From assembly GCF_002933395.1 (NCBI RefSeq), contig NZ_PKFN01000015.1:1-64000 (forward strand): 64,000 nucleotides of DNA. The letters run 5' to 3'. This DNA comes from Yoonia maritima (GTDB taxonomy: Bacteria; Pseudomonadota; Alphaproteobacteria; Rhodobacterales; Rhodobacteraceae). The notes beneath the pieces are model-generated. The model saw nothing but the letters and a program-made list of their open reading frames with translations. It was not told the origin of the DNA and made no database searches. Position numbers and translations under genes: made by a program. Positions 1 to 8,456 of this stretch are shown in pieces (the first letter of the stretch is position 1; every line of letters begins with the position of its first letter).

Positions 1-27
1 TGCCCGCCGTTAACGGCGGGCATTTTT
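1..27 (+). terminator. Rho-independent terminator of an upstream gene
   Basis: A perfect inverted repeat (arms TGCCCGCCG and CGGCGGGCA around a TTAA centre, positions 1-22) is followed by five T residues. It would end a plus-strand gene lying off the left edge. It also separates that gene from the convergent dddL. Confidence 0.8.
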
Positions 28-41
28 CGTTTTCCCAGCCA

Positions 42-734
42 TCATTTGGGCTTTCGTAACGTGCTTAGCCTCATCTGCGGTTCTGCAAGGCGCTCACTGG
101 GACCCACCCACGCATAAGCAAGAAGACAAGGATCGCGGTCTCCCGTCGTGATGCGGTGTTCGTCCCCAGGTCGATTAAAAATTAGTGATCCGGGCGCATA
201 AACCGCTGTGTTGTTTTCAGACCATGCGCCGGAAATTGAAACATAGCTTTCTTCAATGTCTTGGTGGCTATGTTGCGGATAGTTCGTGTTCGGCGCGAAT
301 AAAACGAAACCCAGAATCAACGTATCGCATTGGACCGGGCCGCGTGGGCCTAAAATCTCGCAATATGCGTATTTTTGCCCCAGCGATTTTGATACTTTTT
401 CGTACCCGTATTCCCATGTCAGGCTATCTTTTACTTCGCGCAGGGCGCGTGCCATCCCTTGCATCGCAGCCCGTTCGCCCAGATCTAACGCACGCGGAAA
501 ATGCGCTGTTACAGGCTTTTGGCTGTCAGTTCGGTCAATGAGATGAGGATTTTTTGCGATTGTCGCAGACAGCCGGTCGCGCACACGTTTGCGATGGCTT
601 CGGATCGGGATGCTGCCGCCATCTGACCAGAACCGGTACAAGGAATCGATCTCTCGTAGAAGGTACACCCAATTCGGGCAGTCCATTAGCCTTGGTGTTT
701 GAATGCGATCTGTAAAAGAAGGTACTTGGGTCAT
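42..734 (-). CDS. dddL: DddL-type dimethylsulfoniopropionate (DMSP) lyase
   Basis: Probable DMSP lyase, a cupin-fold metalloenzyme that cleaves DMSP to dimethyl sulfide and acrylate. From the chosen start the protein has 230 residues, the usual DddL size. The C-terminal half carries the cupin metal motif: H155-x-H157 with E161/E162 and Y164, then H193 within PGDEHRIT. The phrases GPRGPV, LILGFVLFAP and LLAYAWVG match my memory of the DddL family. The reading frame opens at 770, but the internal ATG at 734 (MTQVPSF...) fits the family N-terminus better. The gene lies just downstream of the OmpA-like gene on the same strand and may share its transcript. DMSP cleavage is an accessory trait of marine roseobacters. 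Family call is strong; the exact start is less certain. Confidence 0.85.
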   Translation of the reverse strand: MTQVPSFTDRIQTPRLMDCPNWVYLLREIDSLYRFWSDGGSIPIRSHRKRVRDRLSATIAKNPHLIDRTDSQKPVTAHFPRALDLGERAAMQGMARALREVKDSLTWEYGYEKVSKSLGQKYAYCEILGPRGPVQCDTLILGFVLFAPNTNYPQHSHQDIEESYVSISGAWSENNTAVYAPGSLIFNRPGDEHRITTGDRDPCLLAYAWVGPSERLAEPQMRLSTLRKPK

Positions 735-776
735 TTTAGAAGCCAAGCACAAAGTTTGGCATTCTCGCAAGGATTT

Positions 777-2483
777 CTAACGCTCGGTCAGCTTTAGTTC
801 GATTCGCCGGTTTTGCGCGCGTGCTTCTGGTGTGTTTGCTGGGTTCAGCGGTTGGAATTCCCCGAAGCCATTCGCAGCGAGGCGCCGCGGATCAATACCC
901 AGTTCTTCGGACATGAAACGCACCACCGAAAGAGCCCGCGCTTGGCTCAGTTCCCAGTTGTCACTGTAACGCCCGCCGCCTGATACAGGAATGTTGTCAG
1001 TATGGCCGTCAACGCGGATCACCCAGTCGATCCCTGACGGGATATCATCGGAAATACTGCGCAAAATATCGGCTATATTTGCAATTTCCGCTTCGCCAAG
1101 TGGTGAAAGCCGTGCGCTGCCCGGTTCAAACAGAACCTCTGATGAAAACACAAAGCGGTCGCCTTCTATCCTAACGCGATCTTGGCCCTCTAAGATTTTG
1201 CGCAGTTCGCCAAAGAAGTCGGATTTGAATTGTTCAAGGTTTTGGGTTTCCGCCCGCAGGCGTTCGGCTTCGGCTTCTAGGCGAATGCGCTCTGCTTCCT
1301 CGAGCGCGCGGCGCTGACGTTCTTCGGATGCGACGCGAGCAAGCGCGGTATTAAGCTGGGACCCCAGTGTTTCAATCTGAACCTGCGCCTCGCGATCAGA
1401 GTCTTCTGCCAAGTTTAGCAAACCTTGCAAATTTGAAACTTGGCGACGCATTTCTGCGATCTGTTCGTTAAGCAGTGCAACCTGCCGTTGGCTTTCTGCA
1501 GATACGGCTTCTTCAGCTTGCAGGGCTTCGTTTGCCATCGCAAGTAACTGCGCTTGTCGTGCGGCTTCCGTTACTTGGTTCGACTGATCACCCTGCATTT
1601 GCGCGAGCGCAGCGCGGGCTTCGGCGAGTTGGATACTCAAGGCGTCATTTTCACTTGAAAGCGAATTTTTAATCGCGTCGAGTTCTGCTTGTGCAGCCCG
1701 CGCCGCAGCCAAAAGCGTTAGGGTTTCTTCGGCATCGCGACGTTGCTGTTCAAGGTTCAGGGTCATCGCGGTCAGTTCTGTATCTGCATTGGCAAGACGT
1801 TCGCGCAATGCTTCGGCCGCGGCCGCATCAGCGATTTGTGCTGTTTCCAATGCTGATAGCTGTGCGTTTTTGTCTGTCGCTTGTGTTTCAAGATCTGCGA
1901 CCATCGCTTCAAGCGCTTCGCGACGGGCAGCTGATAGGCGGGCTTCTTCTGTGTTGGCGTCAATTTCACTGCGCGCTTGTGCAAGTGCAAGATTCAGCGC
2001 GTCCTGCTGCGATATGAGCGATGCTTGATCAGCAAGTAATTGCGATTTTTCAGCTTCCAAACTGGCCACGTTATTGCGGGCGGCATTCATGTCTGAAAGT
2101 AACCCGGCCACTTGTGCCTCGAACTGTGTGATTTCTGTTTGGGCCTGCGCCAGAGCTTGCTCTTGCGCTTCTCGGTCAGCAATTAGCGATGCAATACGGT
2201 TTGCTTGTCGTGTGGCTTCGGCGTTCGCGGCGTCAAGATTCGCAGTCAGCGTATCATTGCGGCTGCGTTCAAGCCCAAGGGTGCTTGCGAGCGCGGCAAC
2301 CTCATCGTGAAGCGTGTTTAGTTCGCTTTCCTGCCCGGTAATGGTTTCCTGCAGTACAAATTGGATCACCATGAAAATGGTAAGAACGAACATTAAGACG
2401 AGCAAAAGACCCGTCATAGCATCGACAAAGCCGGGCCAGATAGCGTTTTGGAAACGGTTCGATGATCTGCGGCTTAGCGCCAT
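777..2483 (-). CDS. MotB/TolR-like OmpA-family protein with a long coiled coil
   Basis: A 568-residue envelope protein. One N-terminal membrane segment (about residues 22-45) starts with WPGFVDAM, whose Asp21 sits where MotB carries its proton-binding aspartate. About 380 residues of Ala/Glu/Gln-rich heptad sequence follow, predicted to be a long coiled coil. An OmpA-type peptidoglycan-binding domain ends the protein (about 455-565, motifs VDGHTDN, LSQARA and NRRIEL). It starts 3 nt after the ExbB-like gene, so the two probably form a stator-type proton channel anchored to the cell wall. It is not the flagellar MotB, which is present separately at 7.5 kb. The specific cargo or process is unknown. 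Confidence 0.8.
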   Translation of the reverse strand: MALSRRSSNRFQNAIWPGFVDAMTGLLLVLMFVLTIFMVIQFVLQETITGQESELNTLHDEVAALASTLGLERSRNDTLTANLDAANAEATRQANRIASLIADREAQEQALAQAQTEITQFEAQVAGLLSDMNAARNNVASLEAEKSQLLADQASLISQQDALNLALAQARSEIDANTEEARLSAARREALEAMVADLETQATDKNAQLSALETAQIADAAAAEALRERLANADTELTAMTLNLEQQRRDAEETLTLLAAARAAQAELDAIKNSLSSENDALSIQLAEARAALAQMQGDQSNQVTEAARQAQLLAMANEALQAEEAVSAESQRQVALLNEQIAEMRRQVSNLQGLLNLAEDSDREAQVQIETLGSQLNTALARVASEERQRRALEEAERIRLEAEAERLRAETQNLEQFKSDFFGELRKILEGQDRVRIEGDRFVFSSEVLFEPGSARLSPLGEAEIANIADILRSISDDIPSGIDWVIRVDGHTDNIPVSGGGRYSDNWELSQARALSVVRFMSEELGIDPRRLAANGFGEFQPLNPANTPEARAQNRRIELKLTER

Positions 2484-2486
2484 GGA

Positions 2487-3635
2487 TCAACCTCTGTCCT
2501 TGATTGCGTTCGCCAATGTGGCCAAGTCGGCGCGCAAGTCGCCAATGCTTTCTTGTCGTCCGGCAGACATTTCTTCCAAAATCCGCAGCAACTGCACATC
2601 AATTGACCGTAGACGCATACGGCTTTCGGCATCGATCCCTTCCATGCCGCTGTCATCTAGTTTTTTGATCAACCGGTCTTGGCCGTCAGCAACCCGAGTG
2701 AGAAGCGCGTTGTTATCATTTGTCTTGGTGGTGTGGGCCAATTGCTCAAGAGCGGCTGCAAGACTGGCAAAACGGGTATCTGTTGTTTCGCGTTCGGTTT
2801 CATTTTGGCCAATCATGACCTGCATTGTGTCCATCAGTTCACCAAGCTGATCGACAAAAGAATCCATCGCCCCCAGATCGGTTGTGCCACCTTCTTCACC
2901 GTCGATTCCGACACGTGTAATGGTGGATAGCCATTCTTCGAGCTCGCGGTAGAAACGGTTTTGACCGTGGCCAGCAAACAGTTCCAACAAACCAACGATC
3001 AGCGACCCAGCAAGGCCCATCAATGAACTAGAGAACGCAGTGCCCATACCGCCAAGCTGGCTTTCAAGACCGGTCTGTAACCGACCAAACACATCTGCAC
3101 CGCTTTCGCCTTCGGCTGGGTTTAGGGAACGAATGGTATCGACCAATGCAGGAACAGTCGTTGCTAAGCCGTAAAATGTCCCCAAGAGCCCAAGGAAGAT
3201 AAGAACATTGCCGATATAACGTGTGATTTCACGGTCTTCGTCGATCCGCTGCGCGACAGAATCAAGAATTGATCGGCCTGAACTCGATGAAACTTGGGTG
3301 CGTGCGCCACGTGACCGTAGCAATGTGGCCAAGGGCGCAAGCAGTGAAGGCGCCTTGGTAAAGTTGTGACCGCCCGTTTCTTTGGCAAAATGTTCGATCC
3401 AACGAACCGACTTCATCAATAAGAAAACCTGATTGATGCAGGACAACACCCCCAGCCCAAAGACAGCAAGGATCACCCCATTTAAATATGGGTTGGATTT
3501 ATAGATCGATACGATCTGGTTCAGCCCAATGTAGAAACCGGTTCCGACCAGTCCCAGAACGACCAGCATGAAAATGATTTGCCGAATTGGCTGCGAAAAT
3601 TTTGGCTGCGCTTTGGCTTCCCGTTTGTCAGACAC
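2487..3635 (-). CDS. MotA/TolQ/ExbB-family proton channel protein
   Basis: A 382-residue membrane protein with four likely transmembrane segments (about 20-38, 50-74, 138-160 and 198-220). The third holds the family phrase LGLLGTFYGL (148-157). The fourth region (GMGTAFSSSLMGL) is typical of the MotA/TolQ/ExbB fold. The C-terminal 150 residues are cytoplasmic and partly coiled-coil. The start is a GTG at 3635, behind AAGGA. The partner is the OmpA-like protein encoded immediately downstream. Such pairs use the proton gradient to drive work on the envelope. The pair differs from TolQ/TolR and from flagellar MotA/MotB, and its role is not assigned. Confidence 0.8.
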   Translation of the reverse strand: MSDKREAKAQPKFSQPIRQIIFMLVVLGLVGTGFYIGLNQIVSIYKSNPYLNGVILAVFGLGVLSCINQVFLLMKSVRWIEHFAKETGGHNFTKAPSLLAPLATLLRSRGARTQVSSSSGRSILDSVAQRIDEDREITRYIGNVLIFLGLLGTFYGLATTVPALVDTIRSLNPAEGESGADVFGRLQTGLESQLGGMGTAFSSSLMGLAGSLIVGLLELFAGHGQNRFYRELEEWLSTITRVGIDGEEGGTTDLGAMDSFVDQLGELMDTMQVMIGQNETERETTDTRFASLAAALEQLAHTTKTNDNNALLTRVADGQDRLIKKLDDSGMEGIDAESRMRLRSIDVQLLRILEEMSAGRQESIGDLRADLATLANAIKDRG

Positions 3636-3722
3636 AGAAGGGAGTCCTTATTCCTGAATTATTCTATTGGCTCATACCATTAACGGCTGCTTGCCATGCA
3701 TAAAATAATAATGGCGATGAAT

Positions 3723-4253
3723 TTATGTTGCAGTCAAGGCACGCACGCGGTCAACCAGCCACGTCATATCGGCGTCACGGATACCAAGTTGCGTCAGATG
3801 AGCCGCCGTATTGAACAGGTATTCCGTGTTCGGCCCACGACCGCCGATGGCTGTCGCGATCATCTGCGCCTGTCGTTCAAGGTCGAATTGGCAGTACTGA
3901 ACATGGTTAGGGTCGATGACATAGGCGAGCGCACGAATCGTGCCATTGTCGTCAGTTTTTAGATCGACATGTTTTTCGACATAGGCGGACGAAATGAGTT
4001 CACGTTCGCGCAGTTCACCAAGCACTTTGTCTTCTTCCGTAGGGGCAACCTGAAACGCCATACCAGTGCATCGGCCACCGGGCACCGCGTCAAGTGCCAG
4101 AACGAGACCAGGTTCGTTCTCTGATCCGCGATGATGGATCGAGAGCATGCAGAAACTGCGGTGGTAGTCGTGCAGGCAGGCTTTGACCGCTTTTGCGGGG
4201 GCAAAGCCGGGGTTCCATAGCAGTGACCCATATCCGAAAACCCAAAGCGACAT
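3723..4253 (-). CDS. chaC: ChaC-like glutathione gamma-glutamylcyclotransferase
   Basis: Predicted cytosolic enzyme cleaving glutathione to 5-oxoproline and Cys-Gly. The 176-residue protein opens with the ChaC substrate loop FGYGSLLWNPGF (6-17). It has a Glu85 in RELISSAY aligned with the catalytic glutamate of E. coli ChaC (REMLTGCY). Length is slightly below E. coli ChaC. The start at 4253 follows AGGAAAG. It lies 55 nt downstream of idi on the same strand, so co-transcription is possible, but no functional link is evident. Confidence 0.85.
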   Translation of the reverse strand: MSLWVFGYGSLLWNPGFAPAKAVKACLHDYHRSFCMLSIHHRGSENEPGLVLALDAVPGGRCTGMAFQVAPTEEDKVLGELRERELISSAYVEKHVDLKTDDNGTIRALAYVIDPNHVQYCQFDLERQAQMIATAIGGRGPNTEYLFNTAAHLTQLGIRDADMTWLVDRVRALTAT

Positions 4254-4308
4254 GATACTTTCCTTTTCCTAACAACCATAAACACTGGAATGGCCCTGAC
4301 GAAAAGAC

Positions 4309-4848
4309 CTAGCGCGGGCTGCTCCCTAAATCGCCAAAGATCGCCGTGGCATGGTCTTGTAGGTAAATCTTTAGCCATGGGGTATAGTTTTCAGGGTGCC
4401 GCGCCACATCCGCAGACAGATCATAGAAATCGACCCAGCGTGTTGCCATGACTTCATCGGGGTTTGGTGTGAATGCTAGGCCATCGGGTGCCTCGGCGAC
4501 GAATACCTCGACGACCTCGTGTTCGATAAGCCCGTTGCCCACATCCGCGCGGTATTCAATCTGATCGCGGTGGCTGGGGTATAGCCCTGTGATCCCGAGT
4601 TCTTGCTCCAGTCTGCGCATGGCACAATCGCTGTCGGCCTCGTTCCACTCTGGATGGGTACAGCAAGTGTTCGCCCATAGACCCGGCGTATGATATTTCT
4701 CCAGCGCGCGCTGCTGGATCAACACCCGCCCACGGTTCATCACAAAGACGCTCACGGCCTTGTGCTTTAAGCCCTTTTCATGGACTTCTAATTTCTCGAC
4801 GGGGGTCAATGTCCCGTAAACCCATGCGGGAATCATCTGTTGTGGCAT
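4309..4848 (-). CDS. idi: Isopentenyl-diphosphate delta-isomerase, type I
   Basis: Interconverts isopentenyl and dimethylallyl diphosphate for isoprenoid (quinone, carotenoid) synthesis. The 179-residue Nudix-fold protein has the type I signature WANTCCTHP with Cys63 as the expected catalytic cysteine. It also has the Nudix-like helix RRLEQELGI and the metal-binding acidic pair in IEHEVVEVF (Glu109, Glu111). Length matches E. coli Idi. Met5 is an alternative start. The gene is divergent from the ThuA gene. Confidence 0.93.
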   Translation of the reverse strand: MPQQMIPAWVYGTLTPVEKLEVHEKGLKHKAVSVFVMNRGRVLIQQRALEKYHTPGLWANTCCTHPEWNEADSDCAMRRLEQELGITGLYPSHRDQIEYRADVGNGLIEHEVVEVFVAEAPDGLAFTPNPDEVMATRWVDFYDLSADVARHPENYTPWLKIYLQDHATAIFGDLGSSPR

Positions 4849-4995
4849 TGGTCAGGCCTAGTTTGTTCGCGGCACATATAGCCATGAACCCTTTGGATTA
4901 CACCCCGACACAATGCCCCACGTTGGATCGCGACTTGCGTTTCGAAAAACTCTGGCGCAACGTTCTCTCAAAGCGCTTTGAGAGGGAGTAGTGAA

Positions 4996-5778
4996 ATGAC
5001 AATTCGTGCGGTTGTATGGGGCGAAAATGTCCATGAGCAAACTAATAAAGTTGTGTCTGATATTTATCCTGACGGTATGCACAGTGCGATTGCAGCTGCG
5101 ATTAGCGGTGATGGGGTGATAGCCACCACCGCGACGCTACAAGATGCTGAACATGGGCTGACCGAAGCAAGGTTAGCCGAAACCGATGTCTTGCTATGGT
5201 GGGGACACGCGGCGCATGGCGATGTATCTGATGAGGTTGTTGAACGCGTTGCAGACCACGTGAATGCGGGAATGGGTCTTATTTTATTACATTCGGCCCA
5301 TTTCGCGAAAATCTTTAAACGGCTCATGGGAACGCCCTGTAATCTGACTTGGCGAGAGGCCGGAGAACGTGAGCGGATTTGGGTAACATCGCGTAATCAT
5401 CCGATTGCGGCGGGTTTGCCTGACCACTTTGAGCTTGAAAACGAAGAAATGTACGGCGAACCCTTTGGCGTTCCAGAGCCGCTCGAGACGGTGTTCATCA
5501 GTTGGTTCCAAGGTGGTGAAGTGTTCCGTTCCGGGCTTACCTATAAACGCGGCGCAGGGAACGTGTTTTACTTTCGTCCCGGTCACGAAACATATCCGAC
5601 ATATCACGATGCGAACGTGCAGCGTGTTTTGCAAAATGCAGTGCGCTGGGCCTATAACCCAGCCCCCCGTGTTGCAGGCGTGAATGACGCGCCAAACGTT
5701 CCTGTCGATCAGGCACTTGAACCGATCGAGGAACGCGGCGCACGTCTGCACCAAGACGGAGAGGAAGGTTTCCGATGA
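4996..5778 (+). CDS. ThuA-domain protein (trehalose-utilisation family)
   Basis: A 260-residue glutamine-amidotransferase-like ThuA-domain protein. Recognisable segments are VVWGENVHEQ near the N-terminus, DVLLWWGHAAHGDV, GLILLHSAHFAKIF and the C-terminal GNVFYFRPGHETYPTYH. The frame opens at 4978, but the ATG at 4996 has AGGGAG upstream. The stop overlaps the next gene start as ATGA, so it is translationally coupled to a Gfo/Idh/MocA oxidoreductase. That pairing is common in sugar or polyol catabolic loci. The substrate cannot be read from sequence. Confidence 0.85.
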   Translation: MTIRAVVWGENVHEQTNKVVSDIYPDGMHSAIAAAISGDGVIATTATLQDAEHGLTEARLAETDVLLWWGHAAHGDVSDEVVERVADHVNAGMGLILLHSAHFAKIFKRLMGTPCNLTWREAGERERIWVTSRNHPIAAGLPDHFELENEEMYGEPFGVPEPLETVFISWFQGGEVFRSGLTYKRGAGNVFYFRPGHETYPTYHDANVQRVLQNAVRWAYNPAPRVAGVNDAPNVPVDQALEPIEERGARLHQDGEEGFR

Positions 5779-6824
5779 TCCGCGTTTTGATCGTAGGCAC
5801 CGGTGGAATGGCAAACCAACACGCCGAGGCCTATGCCGCGATGGAAGATGTGCAGGTTGTTGCTGGTGTCGATCCTAATGCAGCTAACTTACACGAATTT
5901 AACGCCAAACACGGCATCACCCACGCGTTTGATCAGGTGCAAGATGCGCTTGATTGGGGGGAATTTGACGCAGTATCTAACGTAACCCCTGATGCAATAC
6001 ACCATCGCACAACACTGCCGTTCCTCGCAGCGGGTAAACACGTTTTATGTGAAAAACCGCTTGCGGCAAACTATGAAGATGCGGCCGAAATGGCTTCTGC
6101 TGCAAGGGCCGCGGGCGTCGTGAATATGGTCAACTTGACTTATCGCAACGTTCCCGCGCTGATGCAGGCAGCGGAGATGGTTGCGGCTGGCAAGATTGGT
6201 GACGTGCGCCATTTTGAGGCATCCTATCTGCAAAGTTGGCTTACCCAGCCAACATGGGGCGACTGGCGGACCGAAGATCAATGGCTGTGGCGCTTATCGA
6301 CTGCACATGGATCAATGGGCGTTTTAGGCGATGTAGGCGTCCATATTCTGGATTATGCAACCTTTGCAGCTGGGTCTGATACCGCGCGCGTTTCTTGCCG
6401 TTTGAAAACGTTTCACAAAGCGGAAAATGATCAAATTGGTATCTACCCGCTGGATGCAAACGATAGCATGACGATGCAGCTCGAGCTTGAAAATGGCGCG
6501 GTGGGCGTCATTCATGCCAGTCGTTTCGCAAGCGGTCATATCAACGATCTTTGCCTTCGCTTATTCGGGACCGAAGGCGGGCTTGAGGTGCGTTTCGAAA
6601 ATGAAATCAGCACGCTAAGGTCGTGCATCGGTGGCGATATGATGACAGGGGCTTGGACAGACATTGCACCGGACACCATTCCGACGAACTATACCCGCTT
6701 TATTGATGCTGTTCGTGCGAATTCGGTGATCAACCCTGACTTTGCACGCGGGGCTGCATTACAGCGTGTTTTAGACATGGCCGTTAAGTCAGACACAGAC
6801 GGATCACGCGATCAAGTCTTATAA
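5775..6824 (+). CDS. Gfo/Idh/MocA-family NAD(P)-dependent oxidoreductase
   Basis: A 349-residue dehydrogenase of the glucose-fructose oxidoreductase/inositol dehydrogenase family. The N-terminal Rossmann motif is VGTGGMANQHAEAY (7-20) and the family EKPLAANYEDA segment sits near residue 93. The C-terminal half is the substrate-binding alpha/beta domain, with GDVGVHILDYA. It overlaps the ThuA gene by four bases. Together they probably oxidise a sugar derivative; the substrate is unknown. A terminator follows immediately. Confidence 0.9.
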   Translation: MIRVLIVGTGGMANQHAEAYAAMEDVQVVAGVDPNAANLHEFNAKHGITHAFDQVQDALDWGEFDAVSNVTPDAIHHRTTLPFLAAGKHVLCEKPLAANYEDAAEMASAARAAGVVNMVNLTYRNVPALMQAAEMVAAGKIGDVRHFEASYLQSWLTQPTWGDWRTEDQWLWRLSTAHGSMGVLGDVGVHILDYATFAAGSDTARVSCRLKTFHKAENDQIGIYPLDANDSMTMQLELENGAVGVIHASRFASGHINDLCLRLFGTEGGLEVRFENEISTLRSCIGGDMMTGAWTDIAPDTIPTNYTRFIDAVRANSVINPDFARGAALQRVLDMAVKSDTDGSRDQVL

Positions 6825-6825
6825 G

Positions 6826-6850
6826 ATTAGCACCGTACGGTGCTAATTTT
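6826..6850 (+). terminator. Terminator after the ThuA/oxidoreductase operon
   Basis: A perfect palindrome with arms ATTAGCACCGT and ACGGTGCTAAT occupies 6826-6847. It is followed by TTT and a further T-rich stretch. It begins directly after the stop codon at 6824. Confidence 0.75.
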
Positions 6851-7022
6851 GACTTTTATCCGCAACTAAGGTTGAATTCTATTATGGAATTTCGCCCTTG
6901 CCGTGCGCGGTGCGGATAAGCGCAAACATTTCAGAAATACTTTTGCGGTAGGGCTTATTTGCAATGCCTATACAGATCGCGGTTATCCGTGCGCTGTGTC
7001 GATACGGATTGGAAGGTTTGAA

Positions 7023-7430
7023 ATGAATGAAATCCTTGTACCGCTGGCTGCTGCTGACTTGATTGACCGTATTGCCTTGTTGCAGTTGCAGATAGACAAC
7101 GGCGCGGGCGAATGCACAAACGGTGCCGCTGTGCGCCAGAAAAATCTTTTAGATCGGCTTGCGCATCGTGTTTTACCAGATGACGTTGAACTTCATCGGA
7201 TGCGGTTGCACCTCTACGAGGCAAGATGTGATCTTTATGCCATCGAAGAAGACTTGCGCGCTTGCGATGAACGGGCAGAGTTCGGCGTGCCGTTCGTTGC
7301 CTTGACCCGTGCATTTTTAGCGTCCCGTGACGCGCTTGAGGATGCAAAGGCCGAATTGCGTGATCATTTGAGCAAACCTTTGTTGATCAACGAAGAACAT
7401 GTACAAACGCAGGGACACCATGACGTTTAA
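7023..7430 (+). CDS. DUF6165-like small protein
   Basis: A 135-residue protein without signal peptide or membrane segment, rich in helix. The N-terminal phrase MNEILVPLAAADLIDRIALL and the later LYAIEEDLRACDERAEFG...FVALTRAFLASRDALEDAKAEL resemble the DUF6165 family. In that family an ILVPVS..ELIDKI opening is followed by helical repeats. The frame opens at 6903, but the ATG at 7023 follows GGAAGG and begins at the family N-terminus. The function of the family is not known to me. It lies alone between a terminator and the motB promoter. Confidence 0.6.
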   Translation: MNEILVPLAAADLIDRIALLQLQIDNGAGECTNGAAVRQKNLLDRLAHRVLPDDVELHRMRLHLYEARCDLYAIEEDLRACDERAEFGVPFVALTRAFLASRDALEDAKAELRDHLSKPLLINEEHVQTQGHHDV

Positions 7431-7441
7431 TAAAGCATATT

Positions 7442-7457
7442 TTTAGCTAATTTTAAC
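7442..7457 (+). promoter_or_regulatory. CtrA-like box upstream of motB
   Basis: TTTA (7442-7445), seven bases, then TTAAC (7453-7457), one mismatch from the alphaproteobacterial CtrA consensus TTAA-N7-TTAAC. It lies 64 bases before the motB start. CtrA controls flagellar genes in many Rhodobacteraceae. The site itself is inferred from pattern only. Confidence 0.4.
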
Positions 7458-7520
7458 ATTAATCATGCGTTCATTGCTTCGCGTCTACCTCTTTTCTTGG
7501 GTGAATAACGAGGTGGTAAG

Positions 7521-8360
7521 ATGGGTGTCGAAAAAGCTGCGCCAATAATTATTAAACGAAAAAAAGTGGTGTCTGGTGACGGTCATCATGGTGGTGCTTG
7601 GAAGGTTGCATACGCAGATTTTGTCACAGCGATGATGGCGTTCTTTATGCTGATGTGGTTGCTGAATGCGACAACGGAAAAACAGCGCAAAGGTATCGCG
7701 GATTACTTTTCTCCAACGATCCCGATCAATCGTATTTCCGGTGGCGGTTCTGGCGCATTTGGAGGCGACAGTATCTTCTCGGAAGACGTCCTTGCGATGA
7801 ATGGTACGGGGATTAGTCAACCGTCTATTGGCGCGAATCCTGTGCGTGTCGATGACGCCGATCAAGGTGAAGCTGCCGCAGTTGCCGCTCAGGTGGCAGC
7901 ACTGCGCGATATCGAAGAGGTATTGATGGGGCGCAGTGGCGAAAGCATGCTGTCAGATCAGGCGTTGCGCCATATCGTGACGCGCCTCACTGATGAAGGG
8001 CTGGTTATCGAAATATTTGATCTACCCGATGCGGCGCTATTCGTCGATGCAACGACAACGCCGCATCCGGTGACAGCTGAAATTGCCGCAATGCTTGCGC
8101 GCTTATTTCAAGTGGTAAGTAATCCAGTCGTCGTTCGGGGGCATTTACGGGCAAAGACGGTTCTCGCGGTTGATAATCCGATATGGGAACTTTCCACCGG
8201 ACGCGCCGCTCAGATGCGCCTGATGCTTGAGGCGGGGGGGCTAGATCCACGCCGGATCACGCGGCTGACTGGTGCAGGTGATCGTAATCCGGCTGTCCCT
8301 GATCCGACAGCTGCACGGAATAACCGTGTAGAAGTGGTCTTGCTACGGTCCGATCGATAG
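7521..8360 (+). CDS. motB: Flagellar motor stator protein MotB
   Basis: Stator subunit that anchors the motor to peptidoglycan and conducts protons with MotA. The 279-residue protein has a basic N-terminal tail. A single membrane segment then starts AWKVAYADFVTAMMAFFMLMW, with Asp33 as the expected proton-binding residue. The OmpA-like domain at the C-terminus ends ARNNRVEVVLL. A good Shine-Dalgarno sequence, GAGGTGG, precedes the ATG at 7521. motA is 11 kb away in another block, so the two stator genes are split. Confidence 0.93.
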   Translation: MGVEKAAPIIIKRKKVVSGDGHHGGAWKVAYADFVTAMMAFFMLMWLLNATTEKQRKGIADYFSPTIPINRISGGGSGAFGGDSIFSEDVLAMNGTGISQPSIGANPVRVDDADQGEAAAVAAQVAALRDIEEVLMGRSGESMLSDQALRHIVTRLTDEGLVIEIFDLPDAALFVDATTTPHPVTAEIAAMLARLFQVVSNPVVVRGHLRAKTVLAVDNPIWELSTGRAAQMRLMLEAGGLDPRRITRLTGAGDRNPAVPDPTAARNNRVEVVLLRSDR

Positions 8361-8385
8361 CCGGAAGTAAGTTGAATTTTATCCG

Positions 8386-8401
8386 TTAGGCTGACGTTAA
8401 T
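8386..8401 (+). promoter_or_regulatory. CtrA-like box upstream of flgE
   Basis: TTAG (8386-8389), seven bases, then TTAAT (8397-8401). Spacing matches the CtrA consensus and each half has one mismatch. It is 56 bases upstream of the flgE start, nearly the same distance as the motB box. Confidence 0.4.
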
Positions 8402-8456
8402 TCTGGGCGGTTAGGCATGAGGGGACAAATGATCTTCGACGCAGAAAGGCTCAGCT

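Noticed and set aside
777-3635. Zorya-type phage defence system (ZorA/ZorB)
   Set aside because: The fold pair is similar, but the long coiled coil is on the OmpA-type partner rather than on the channel protein. No ZorC, ZorD or ZorE-like gene is adjacent; neighbours are dddL and chaC.
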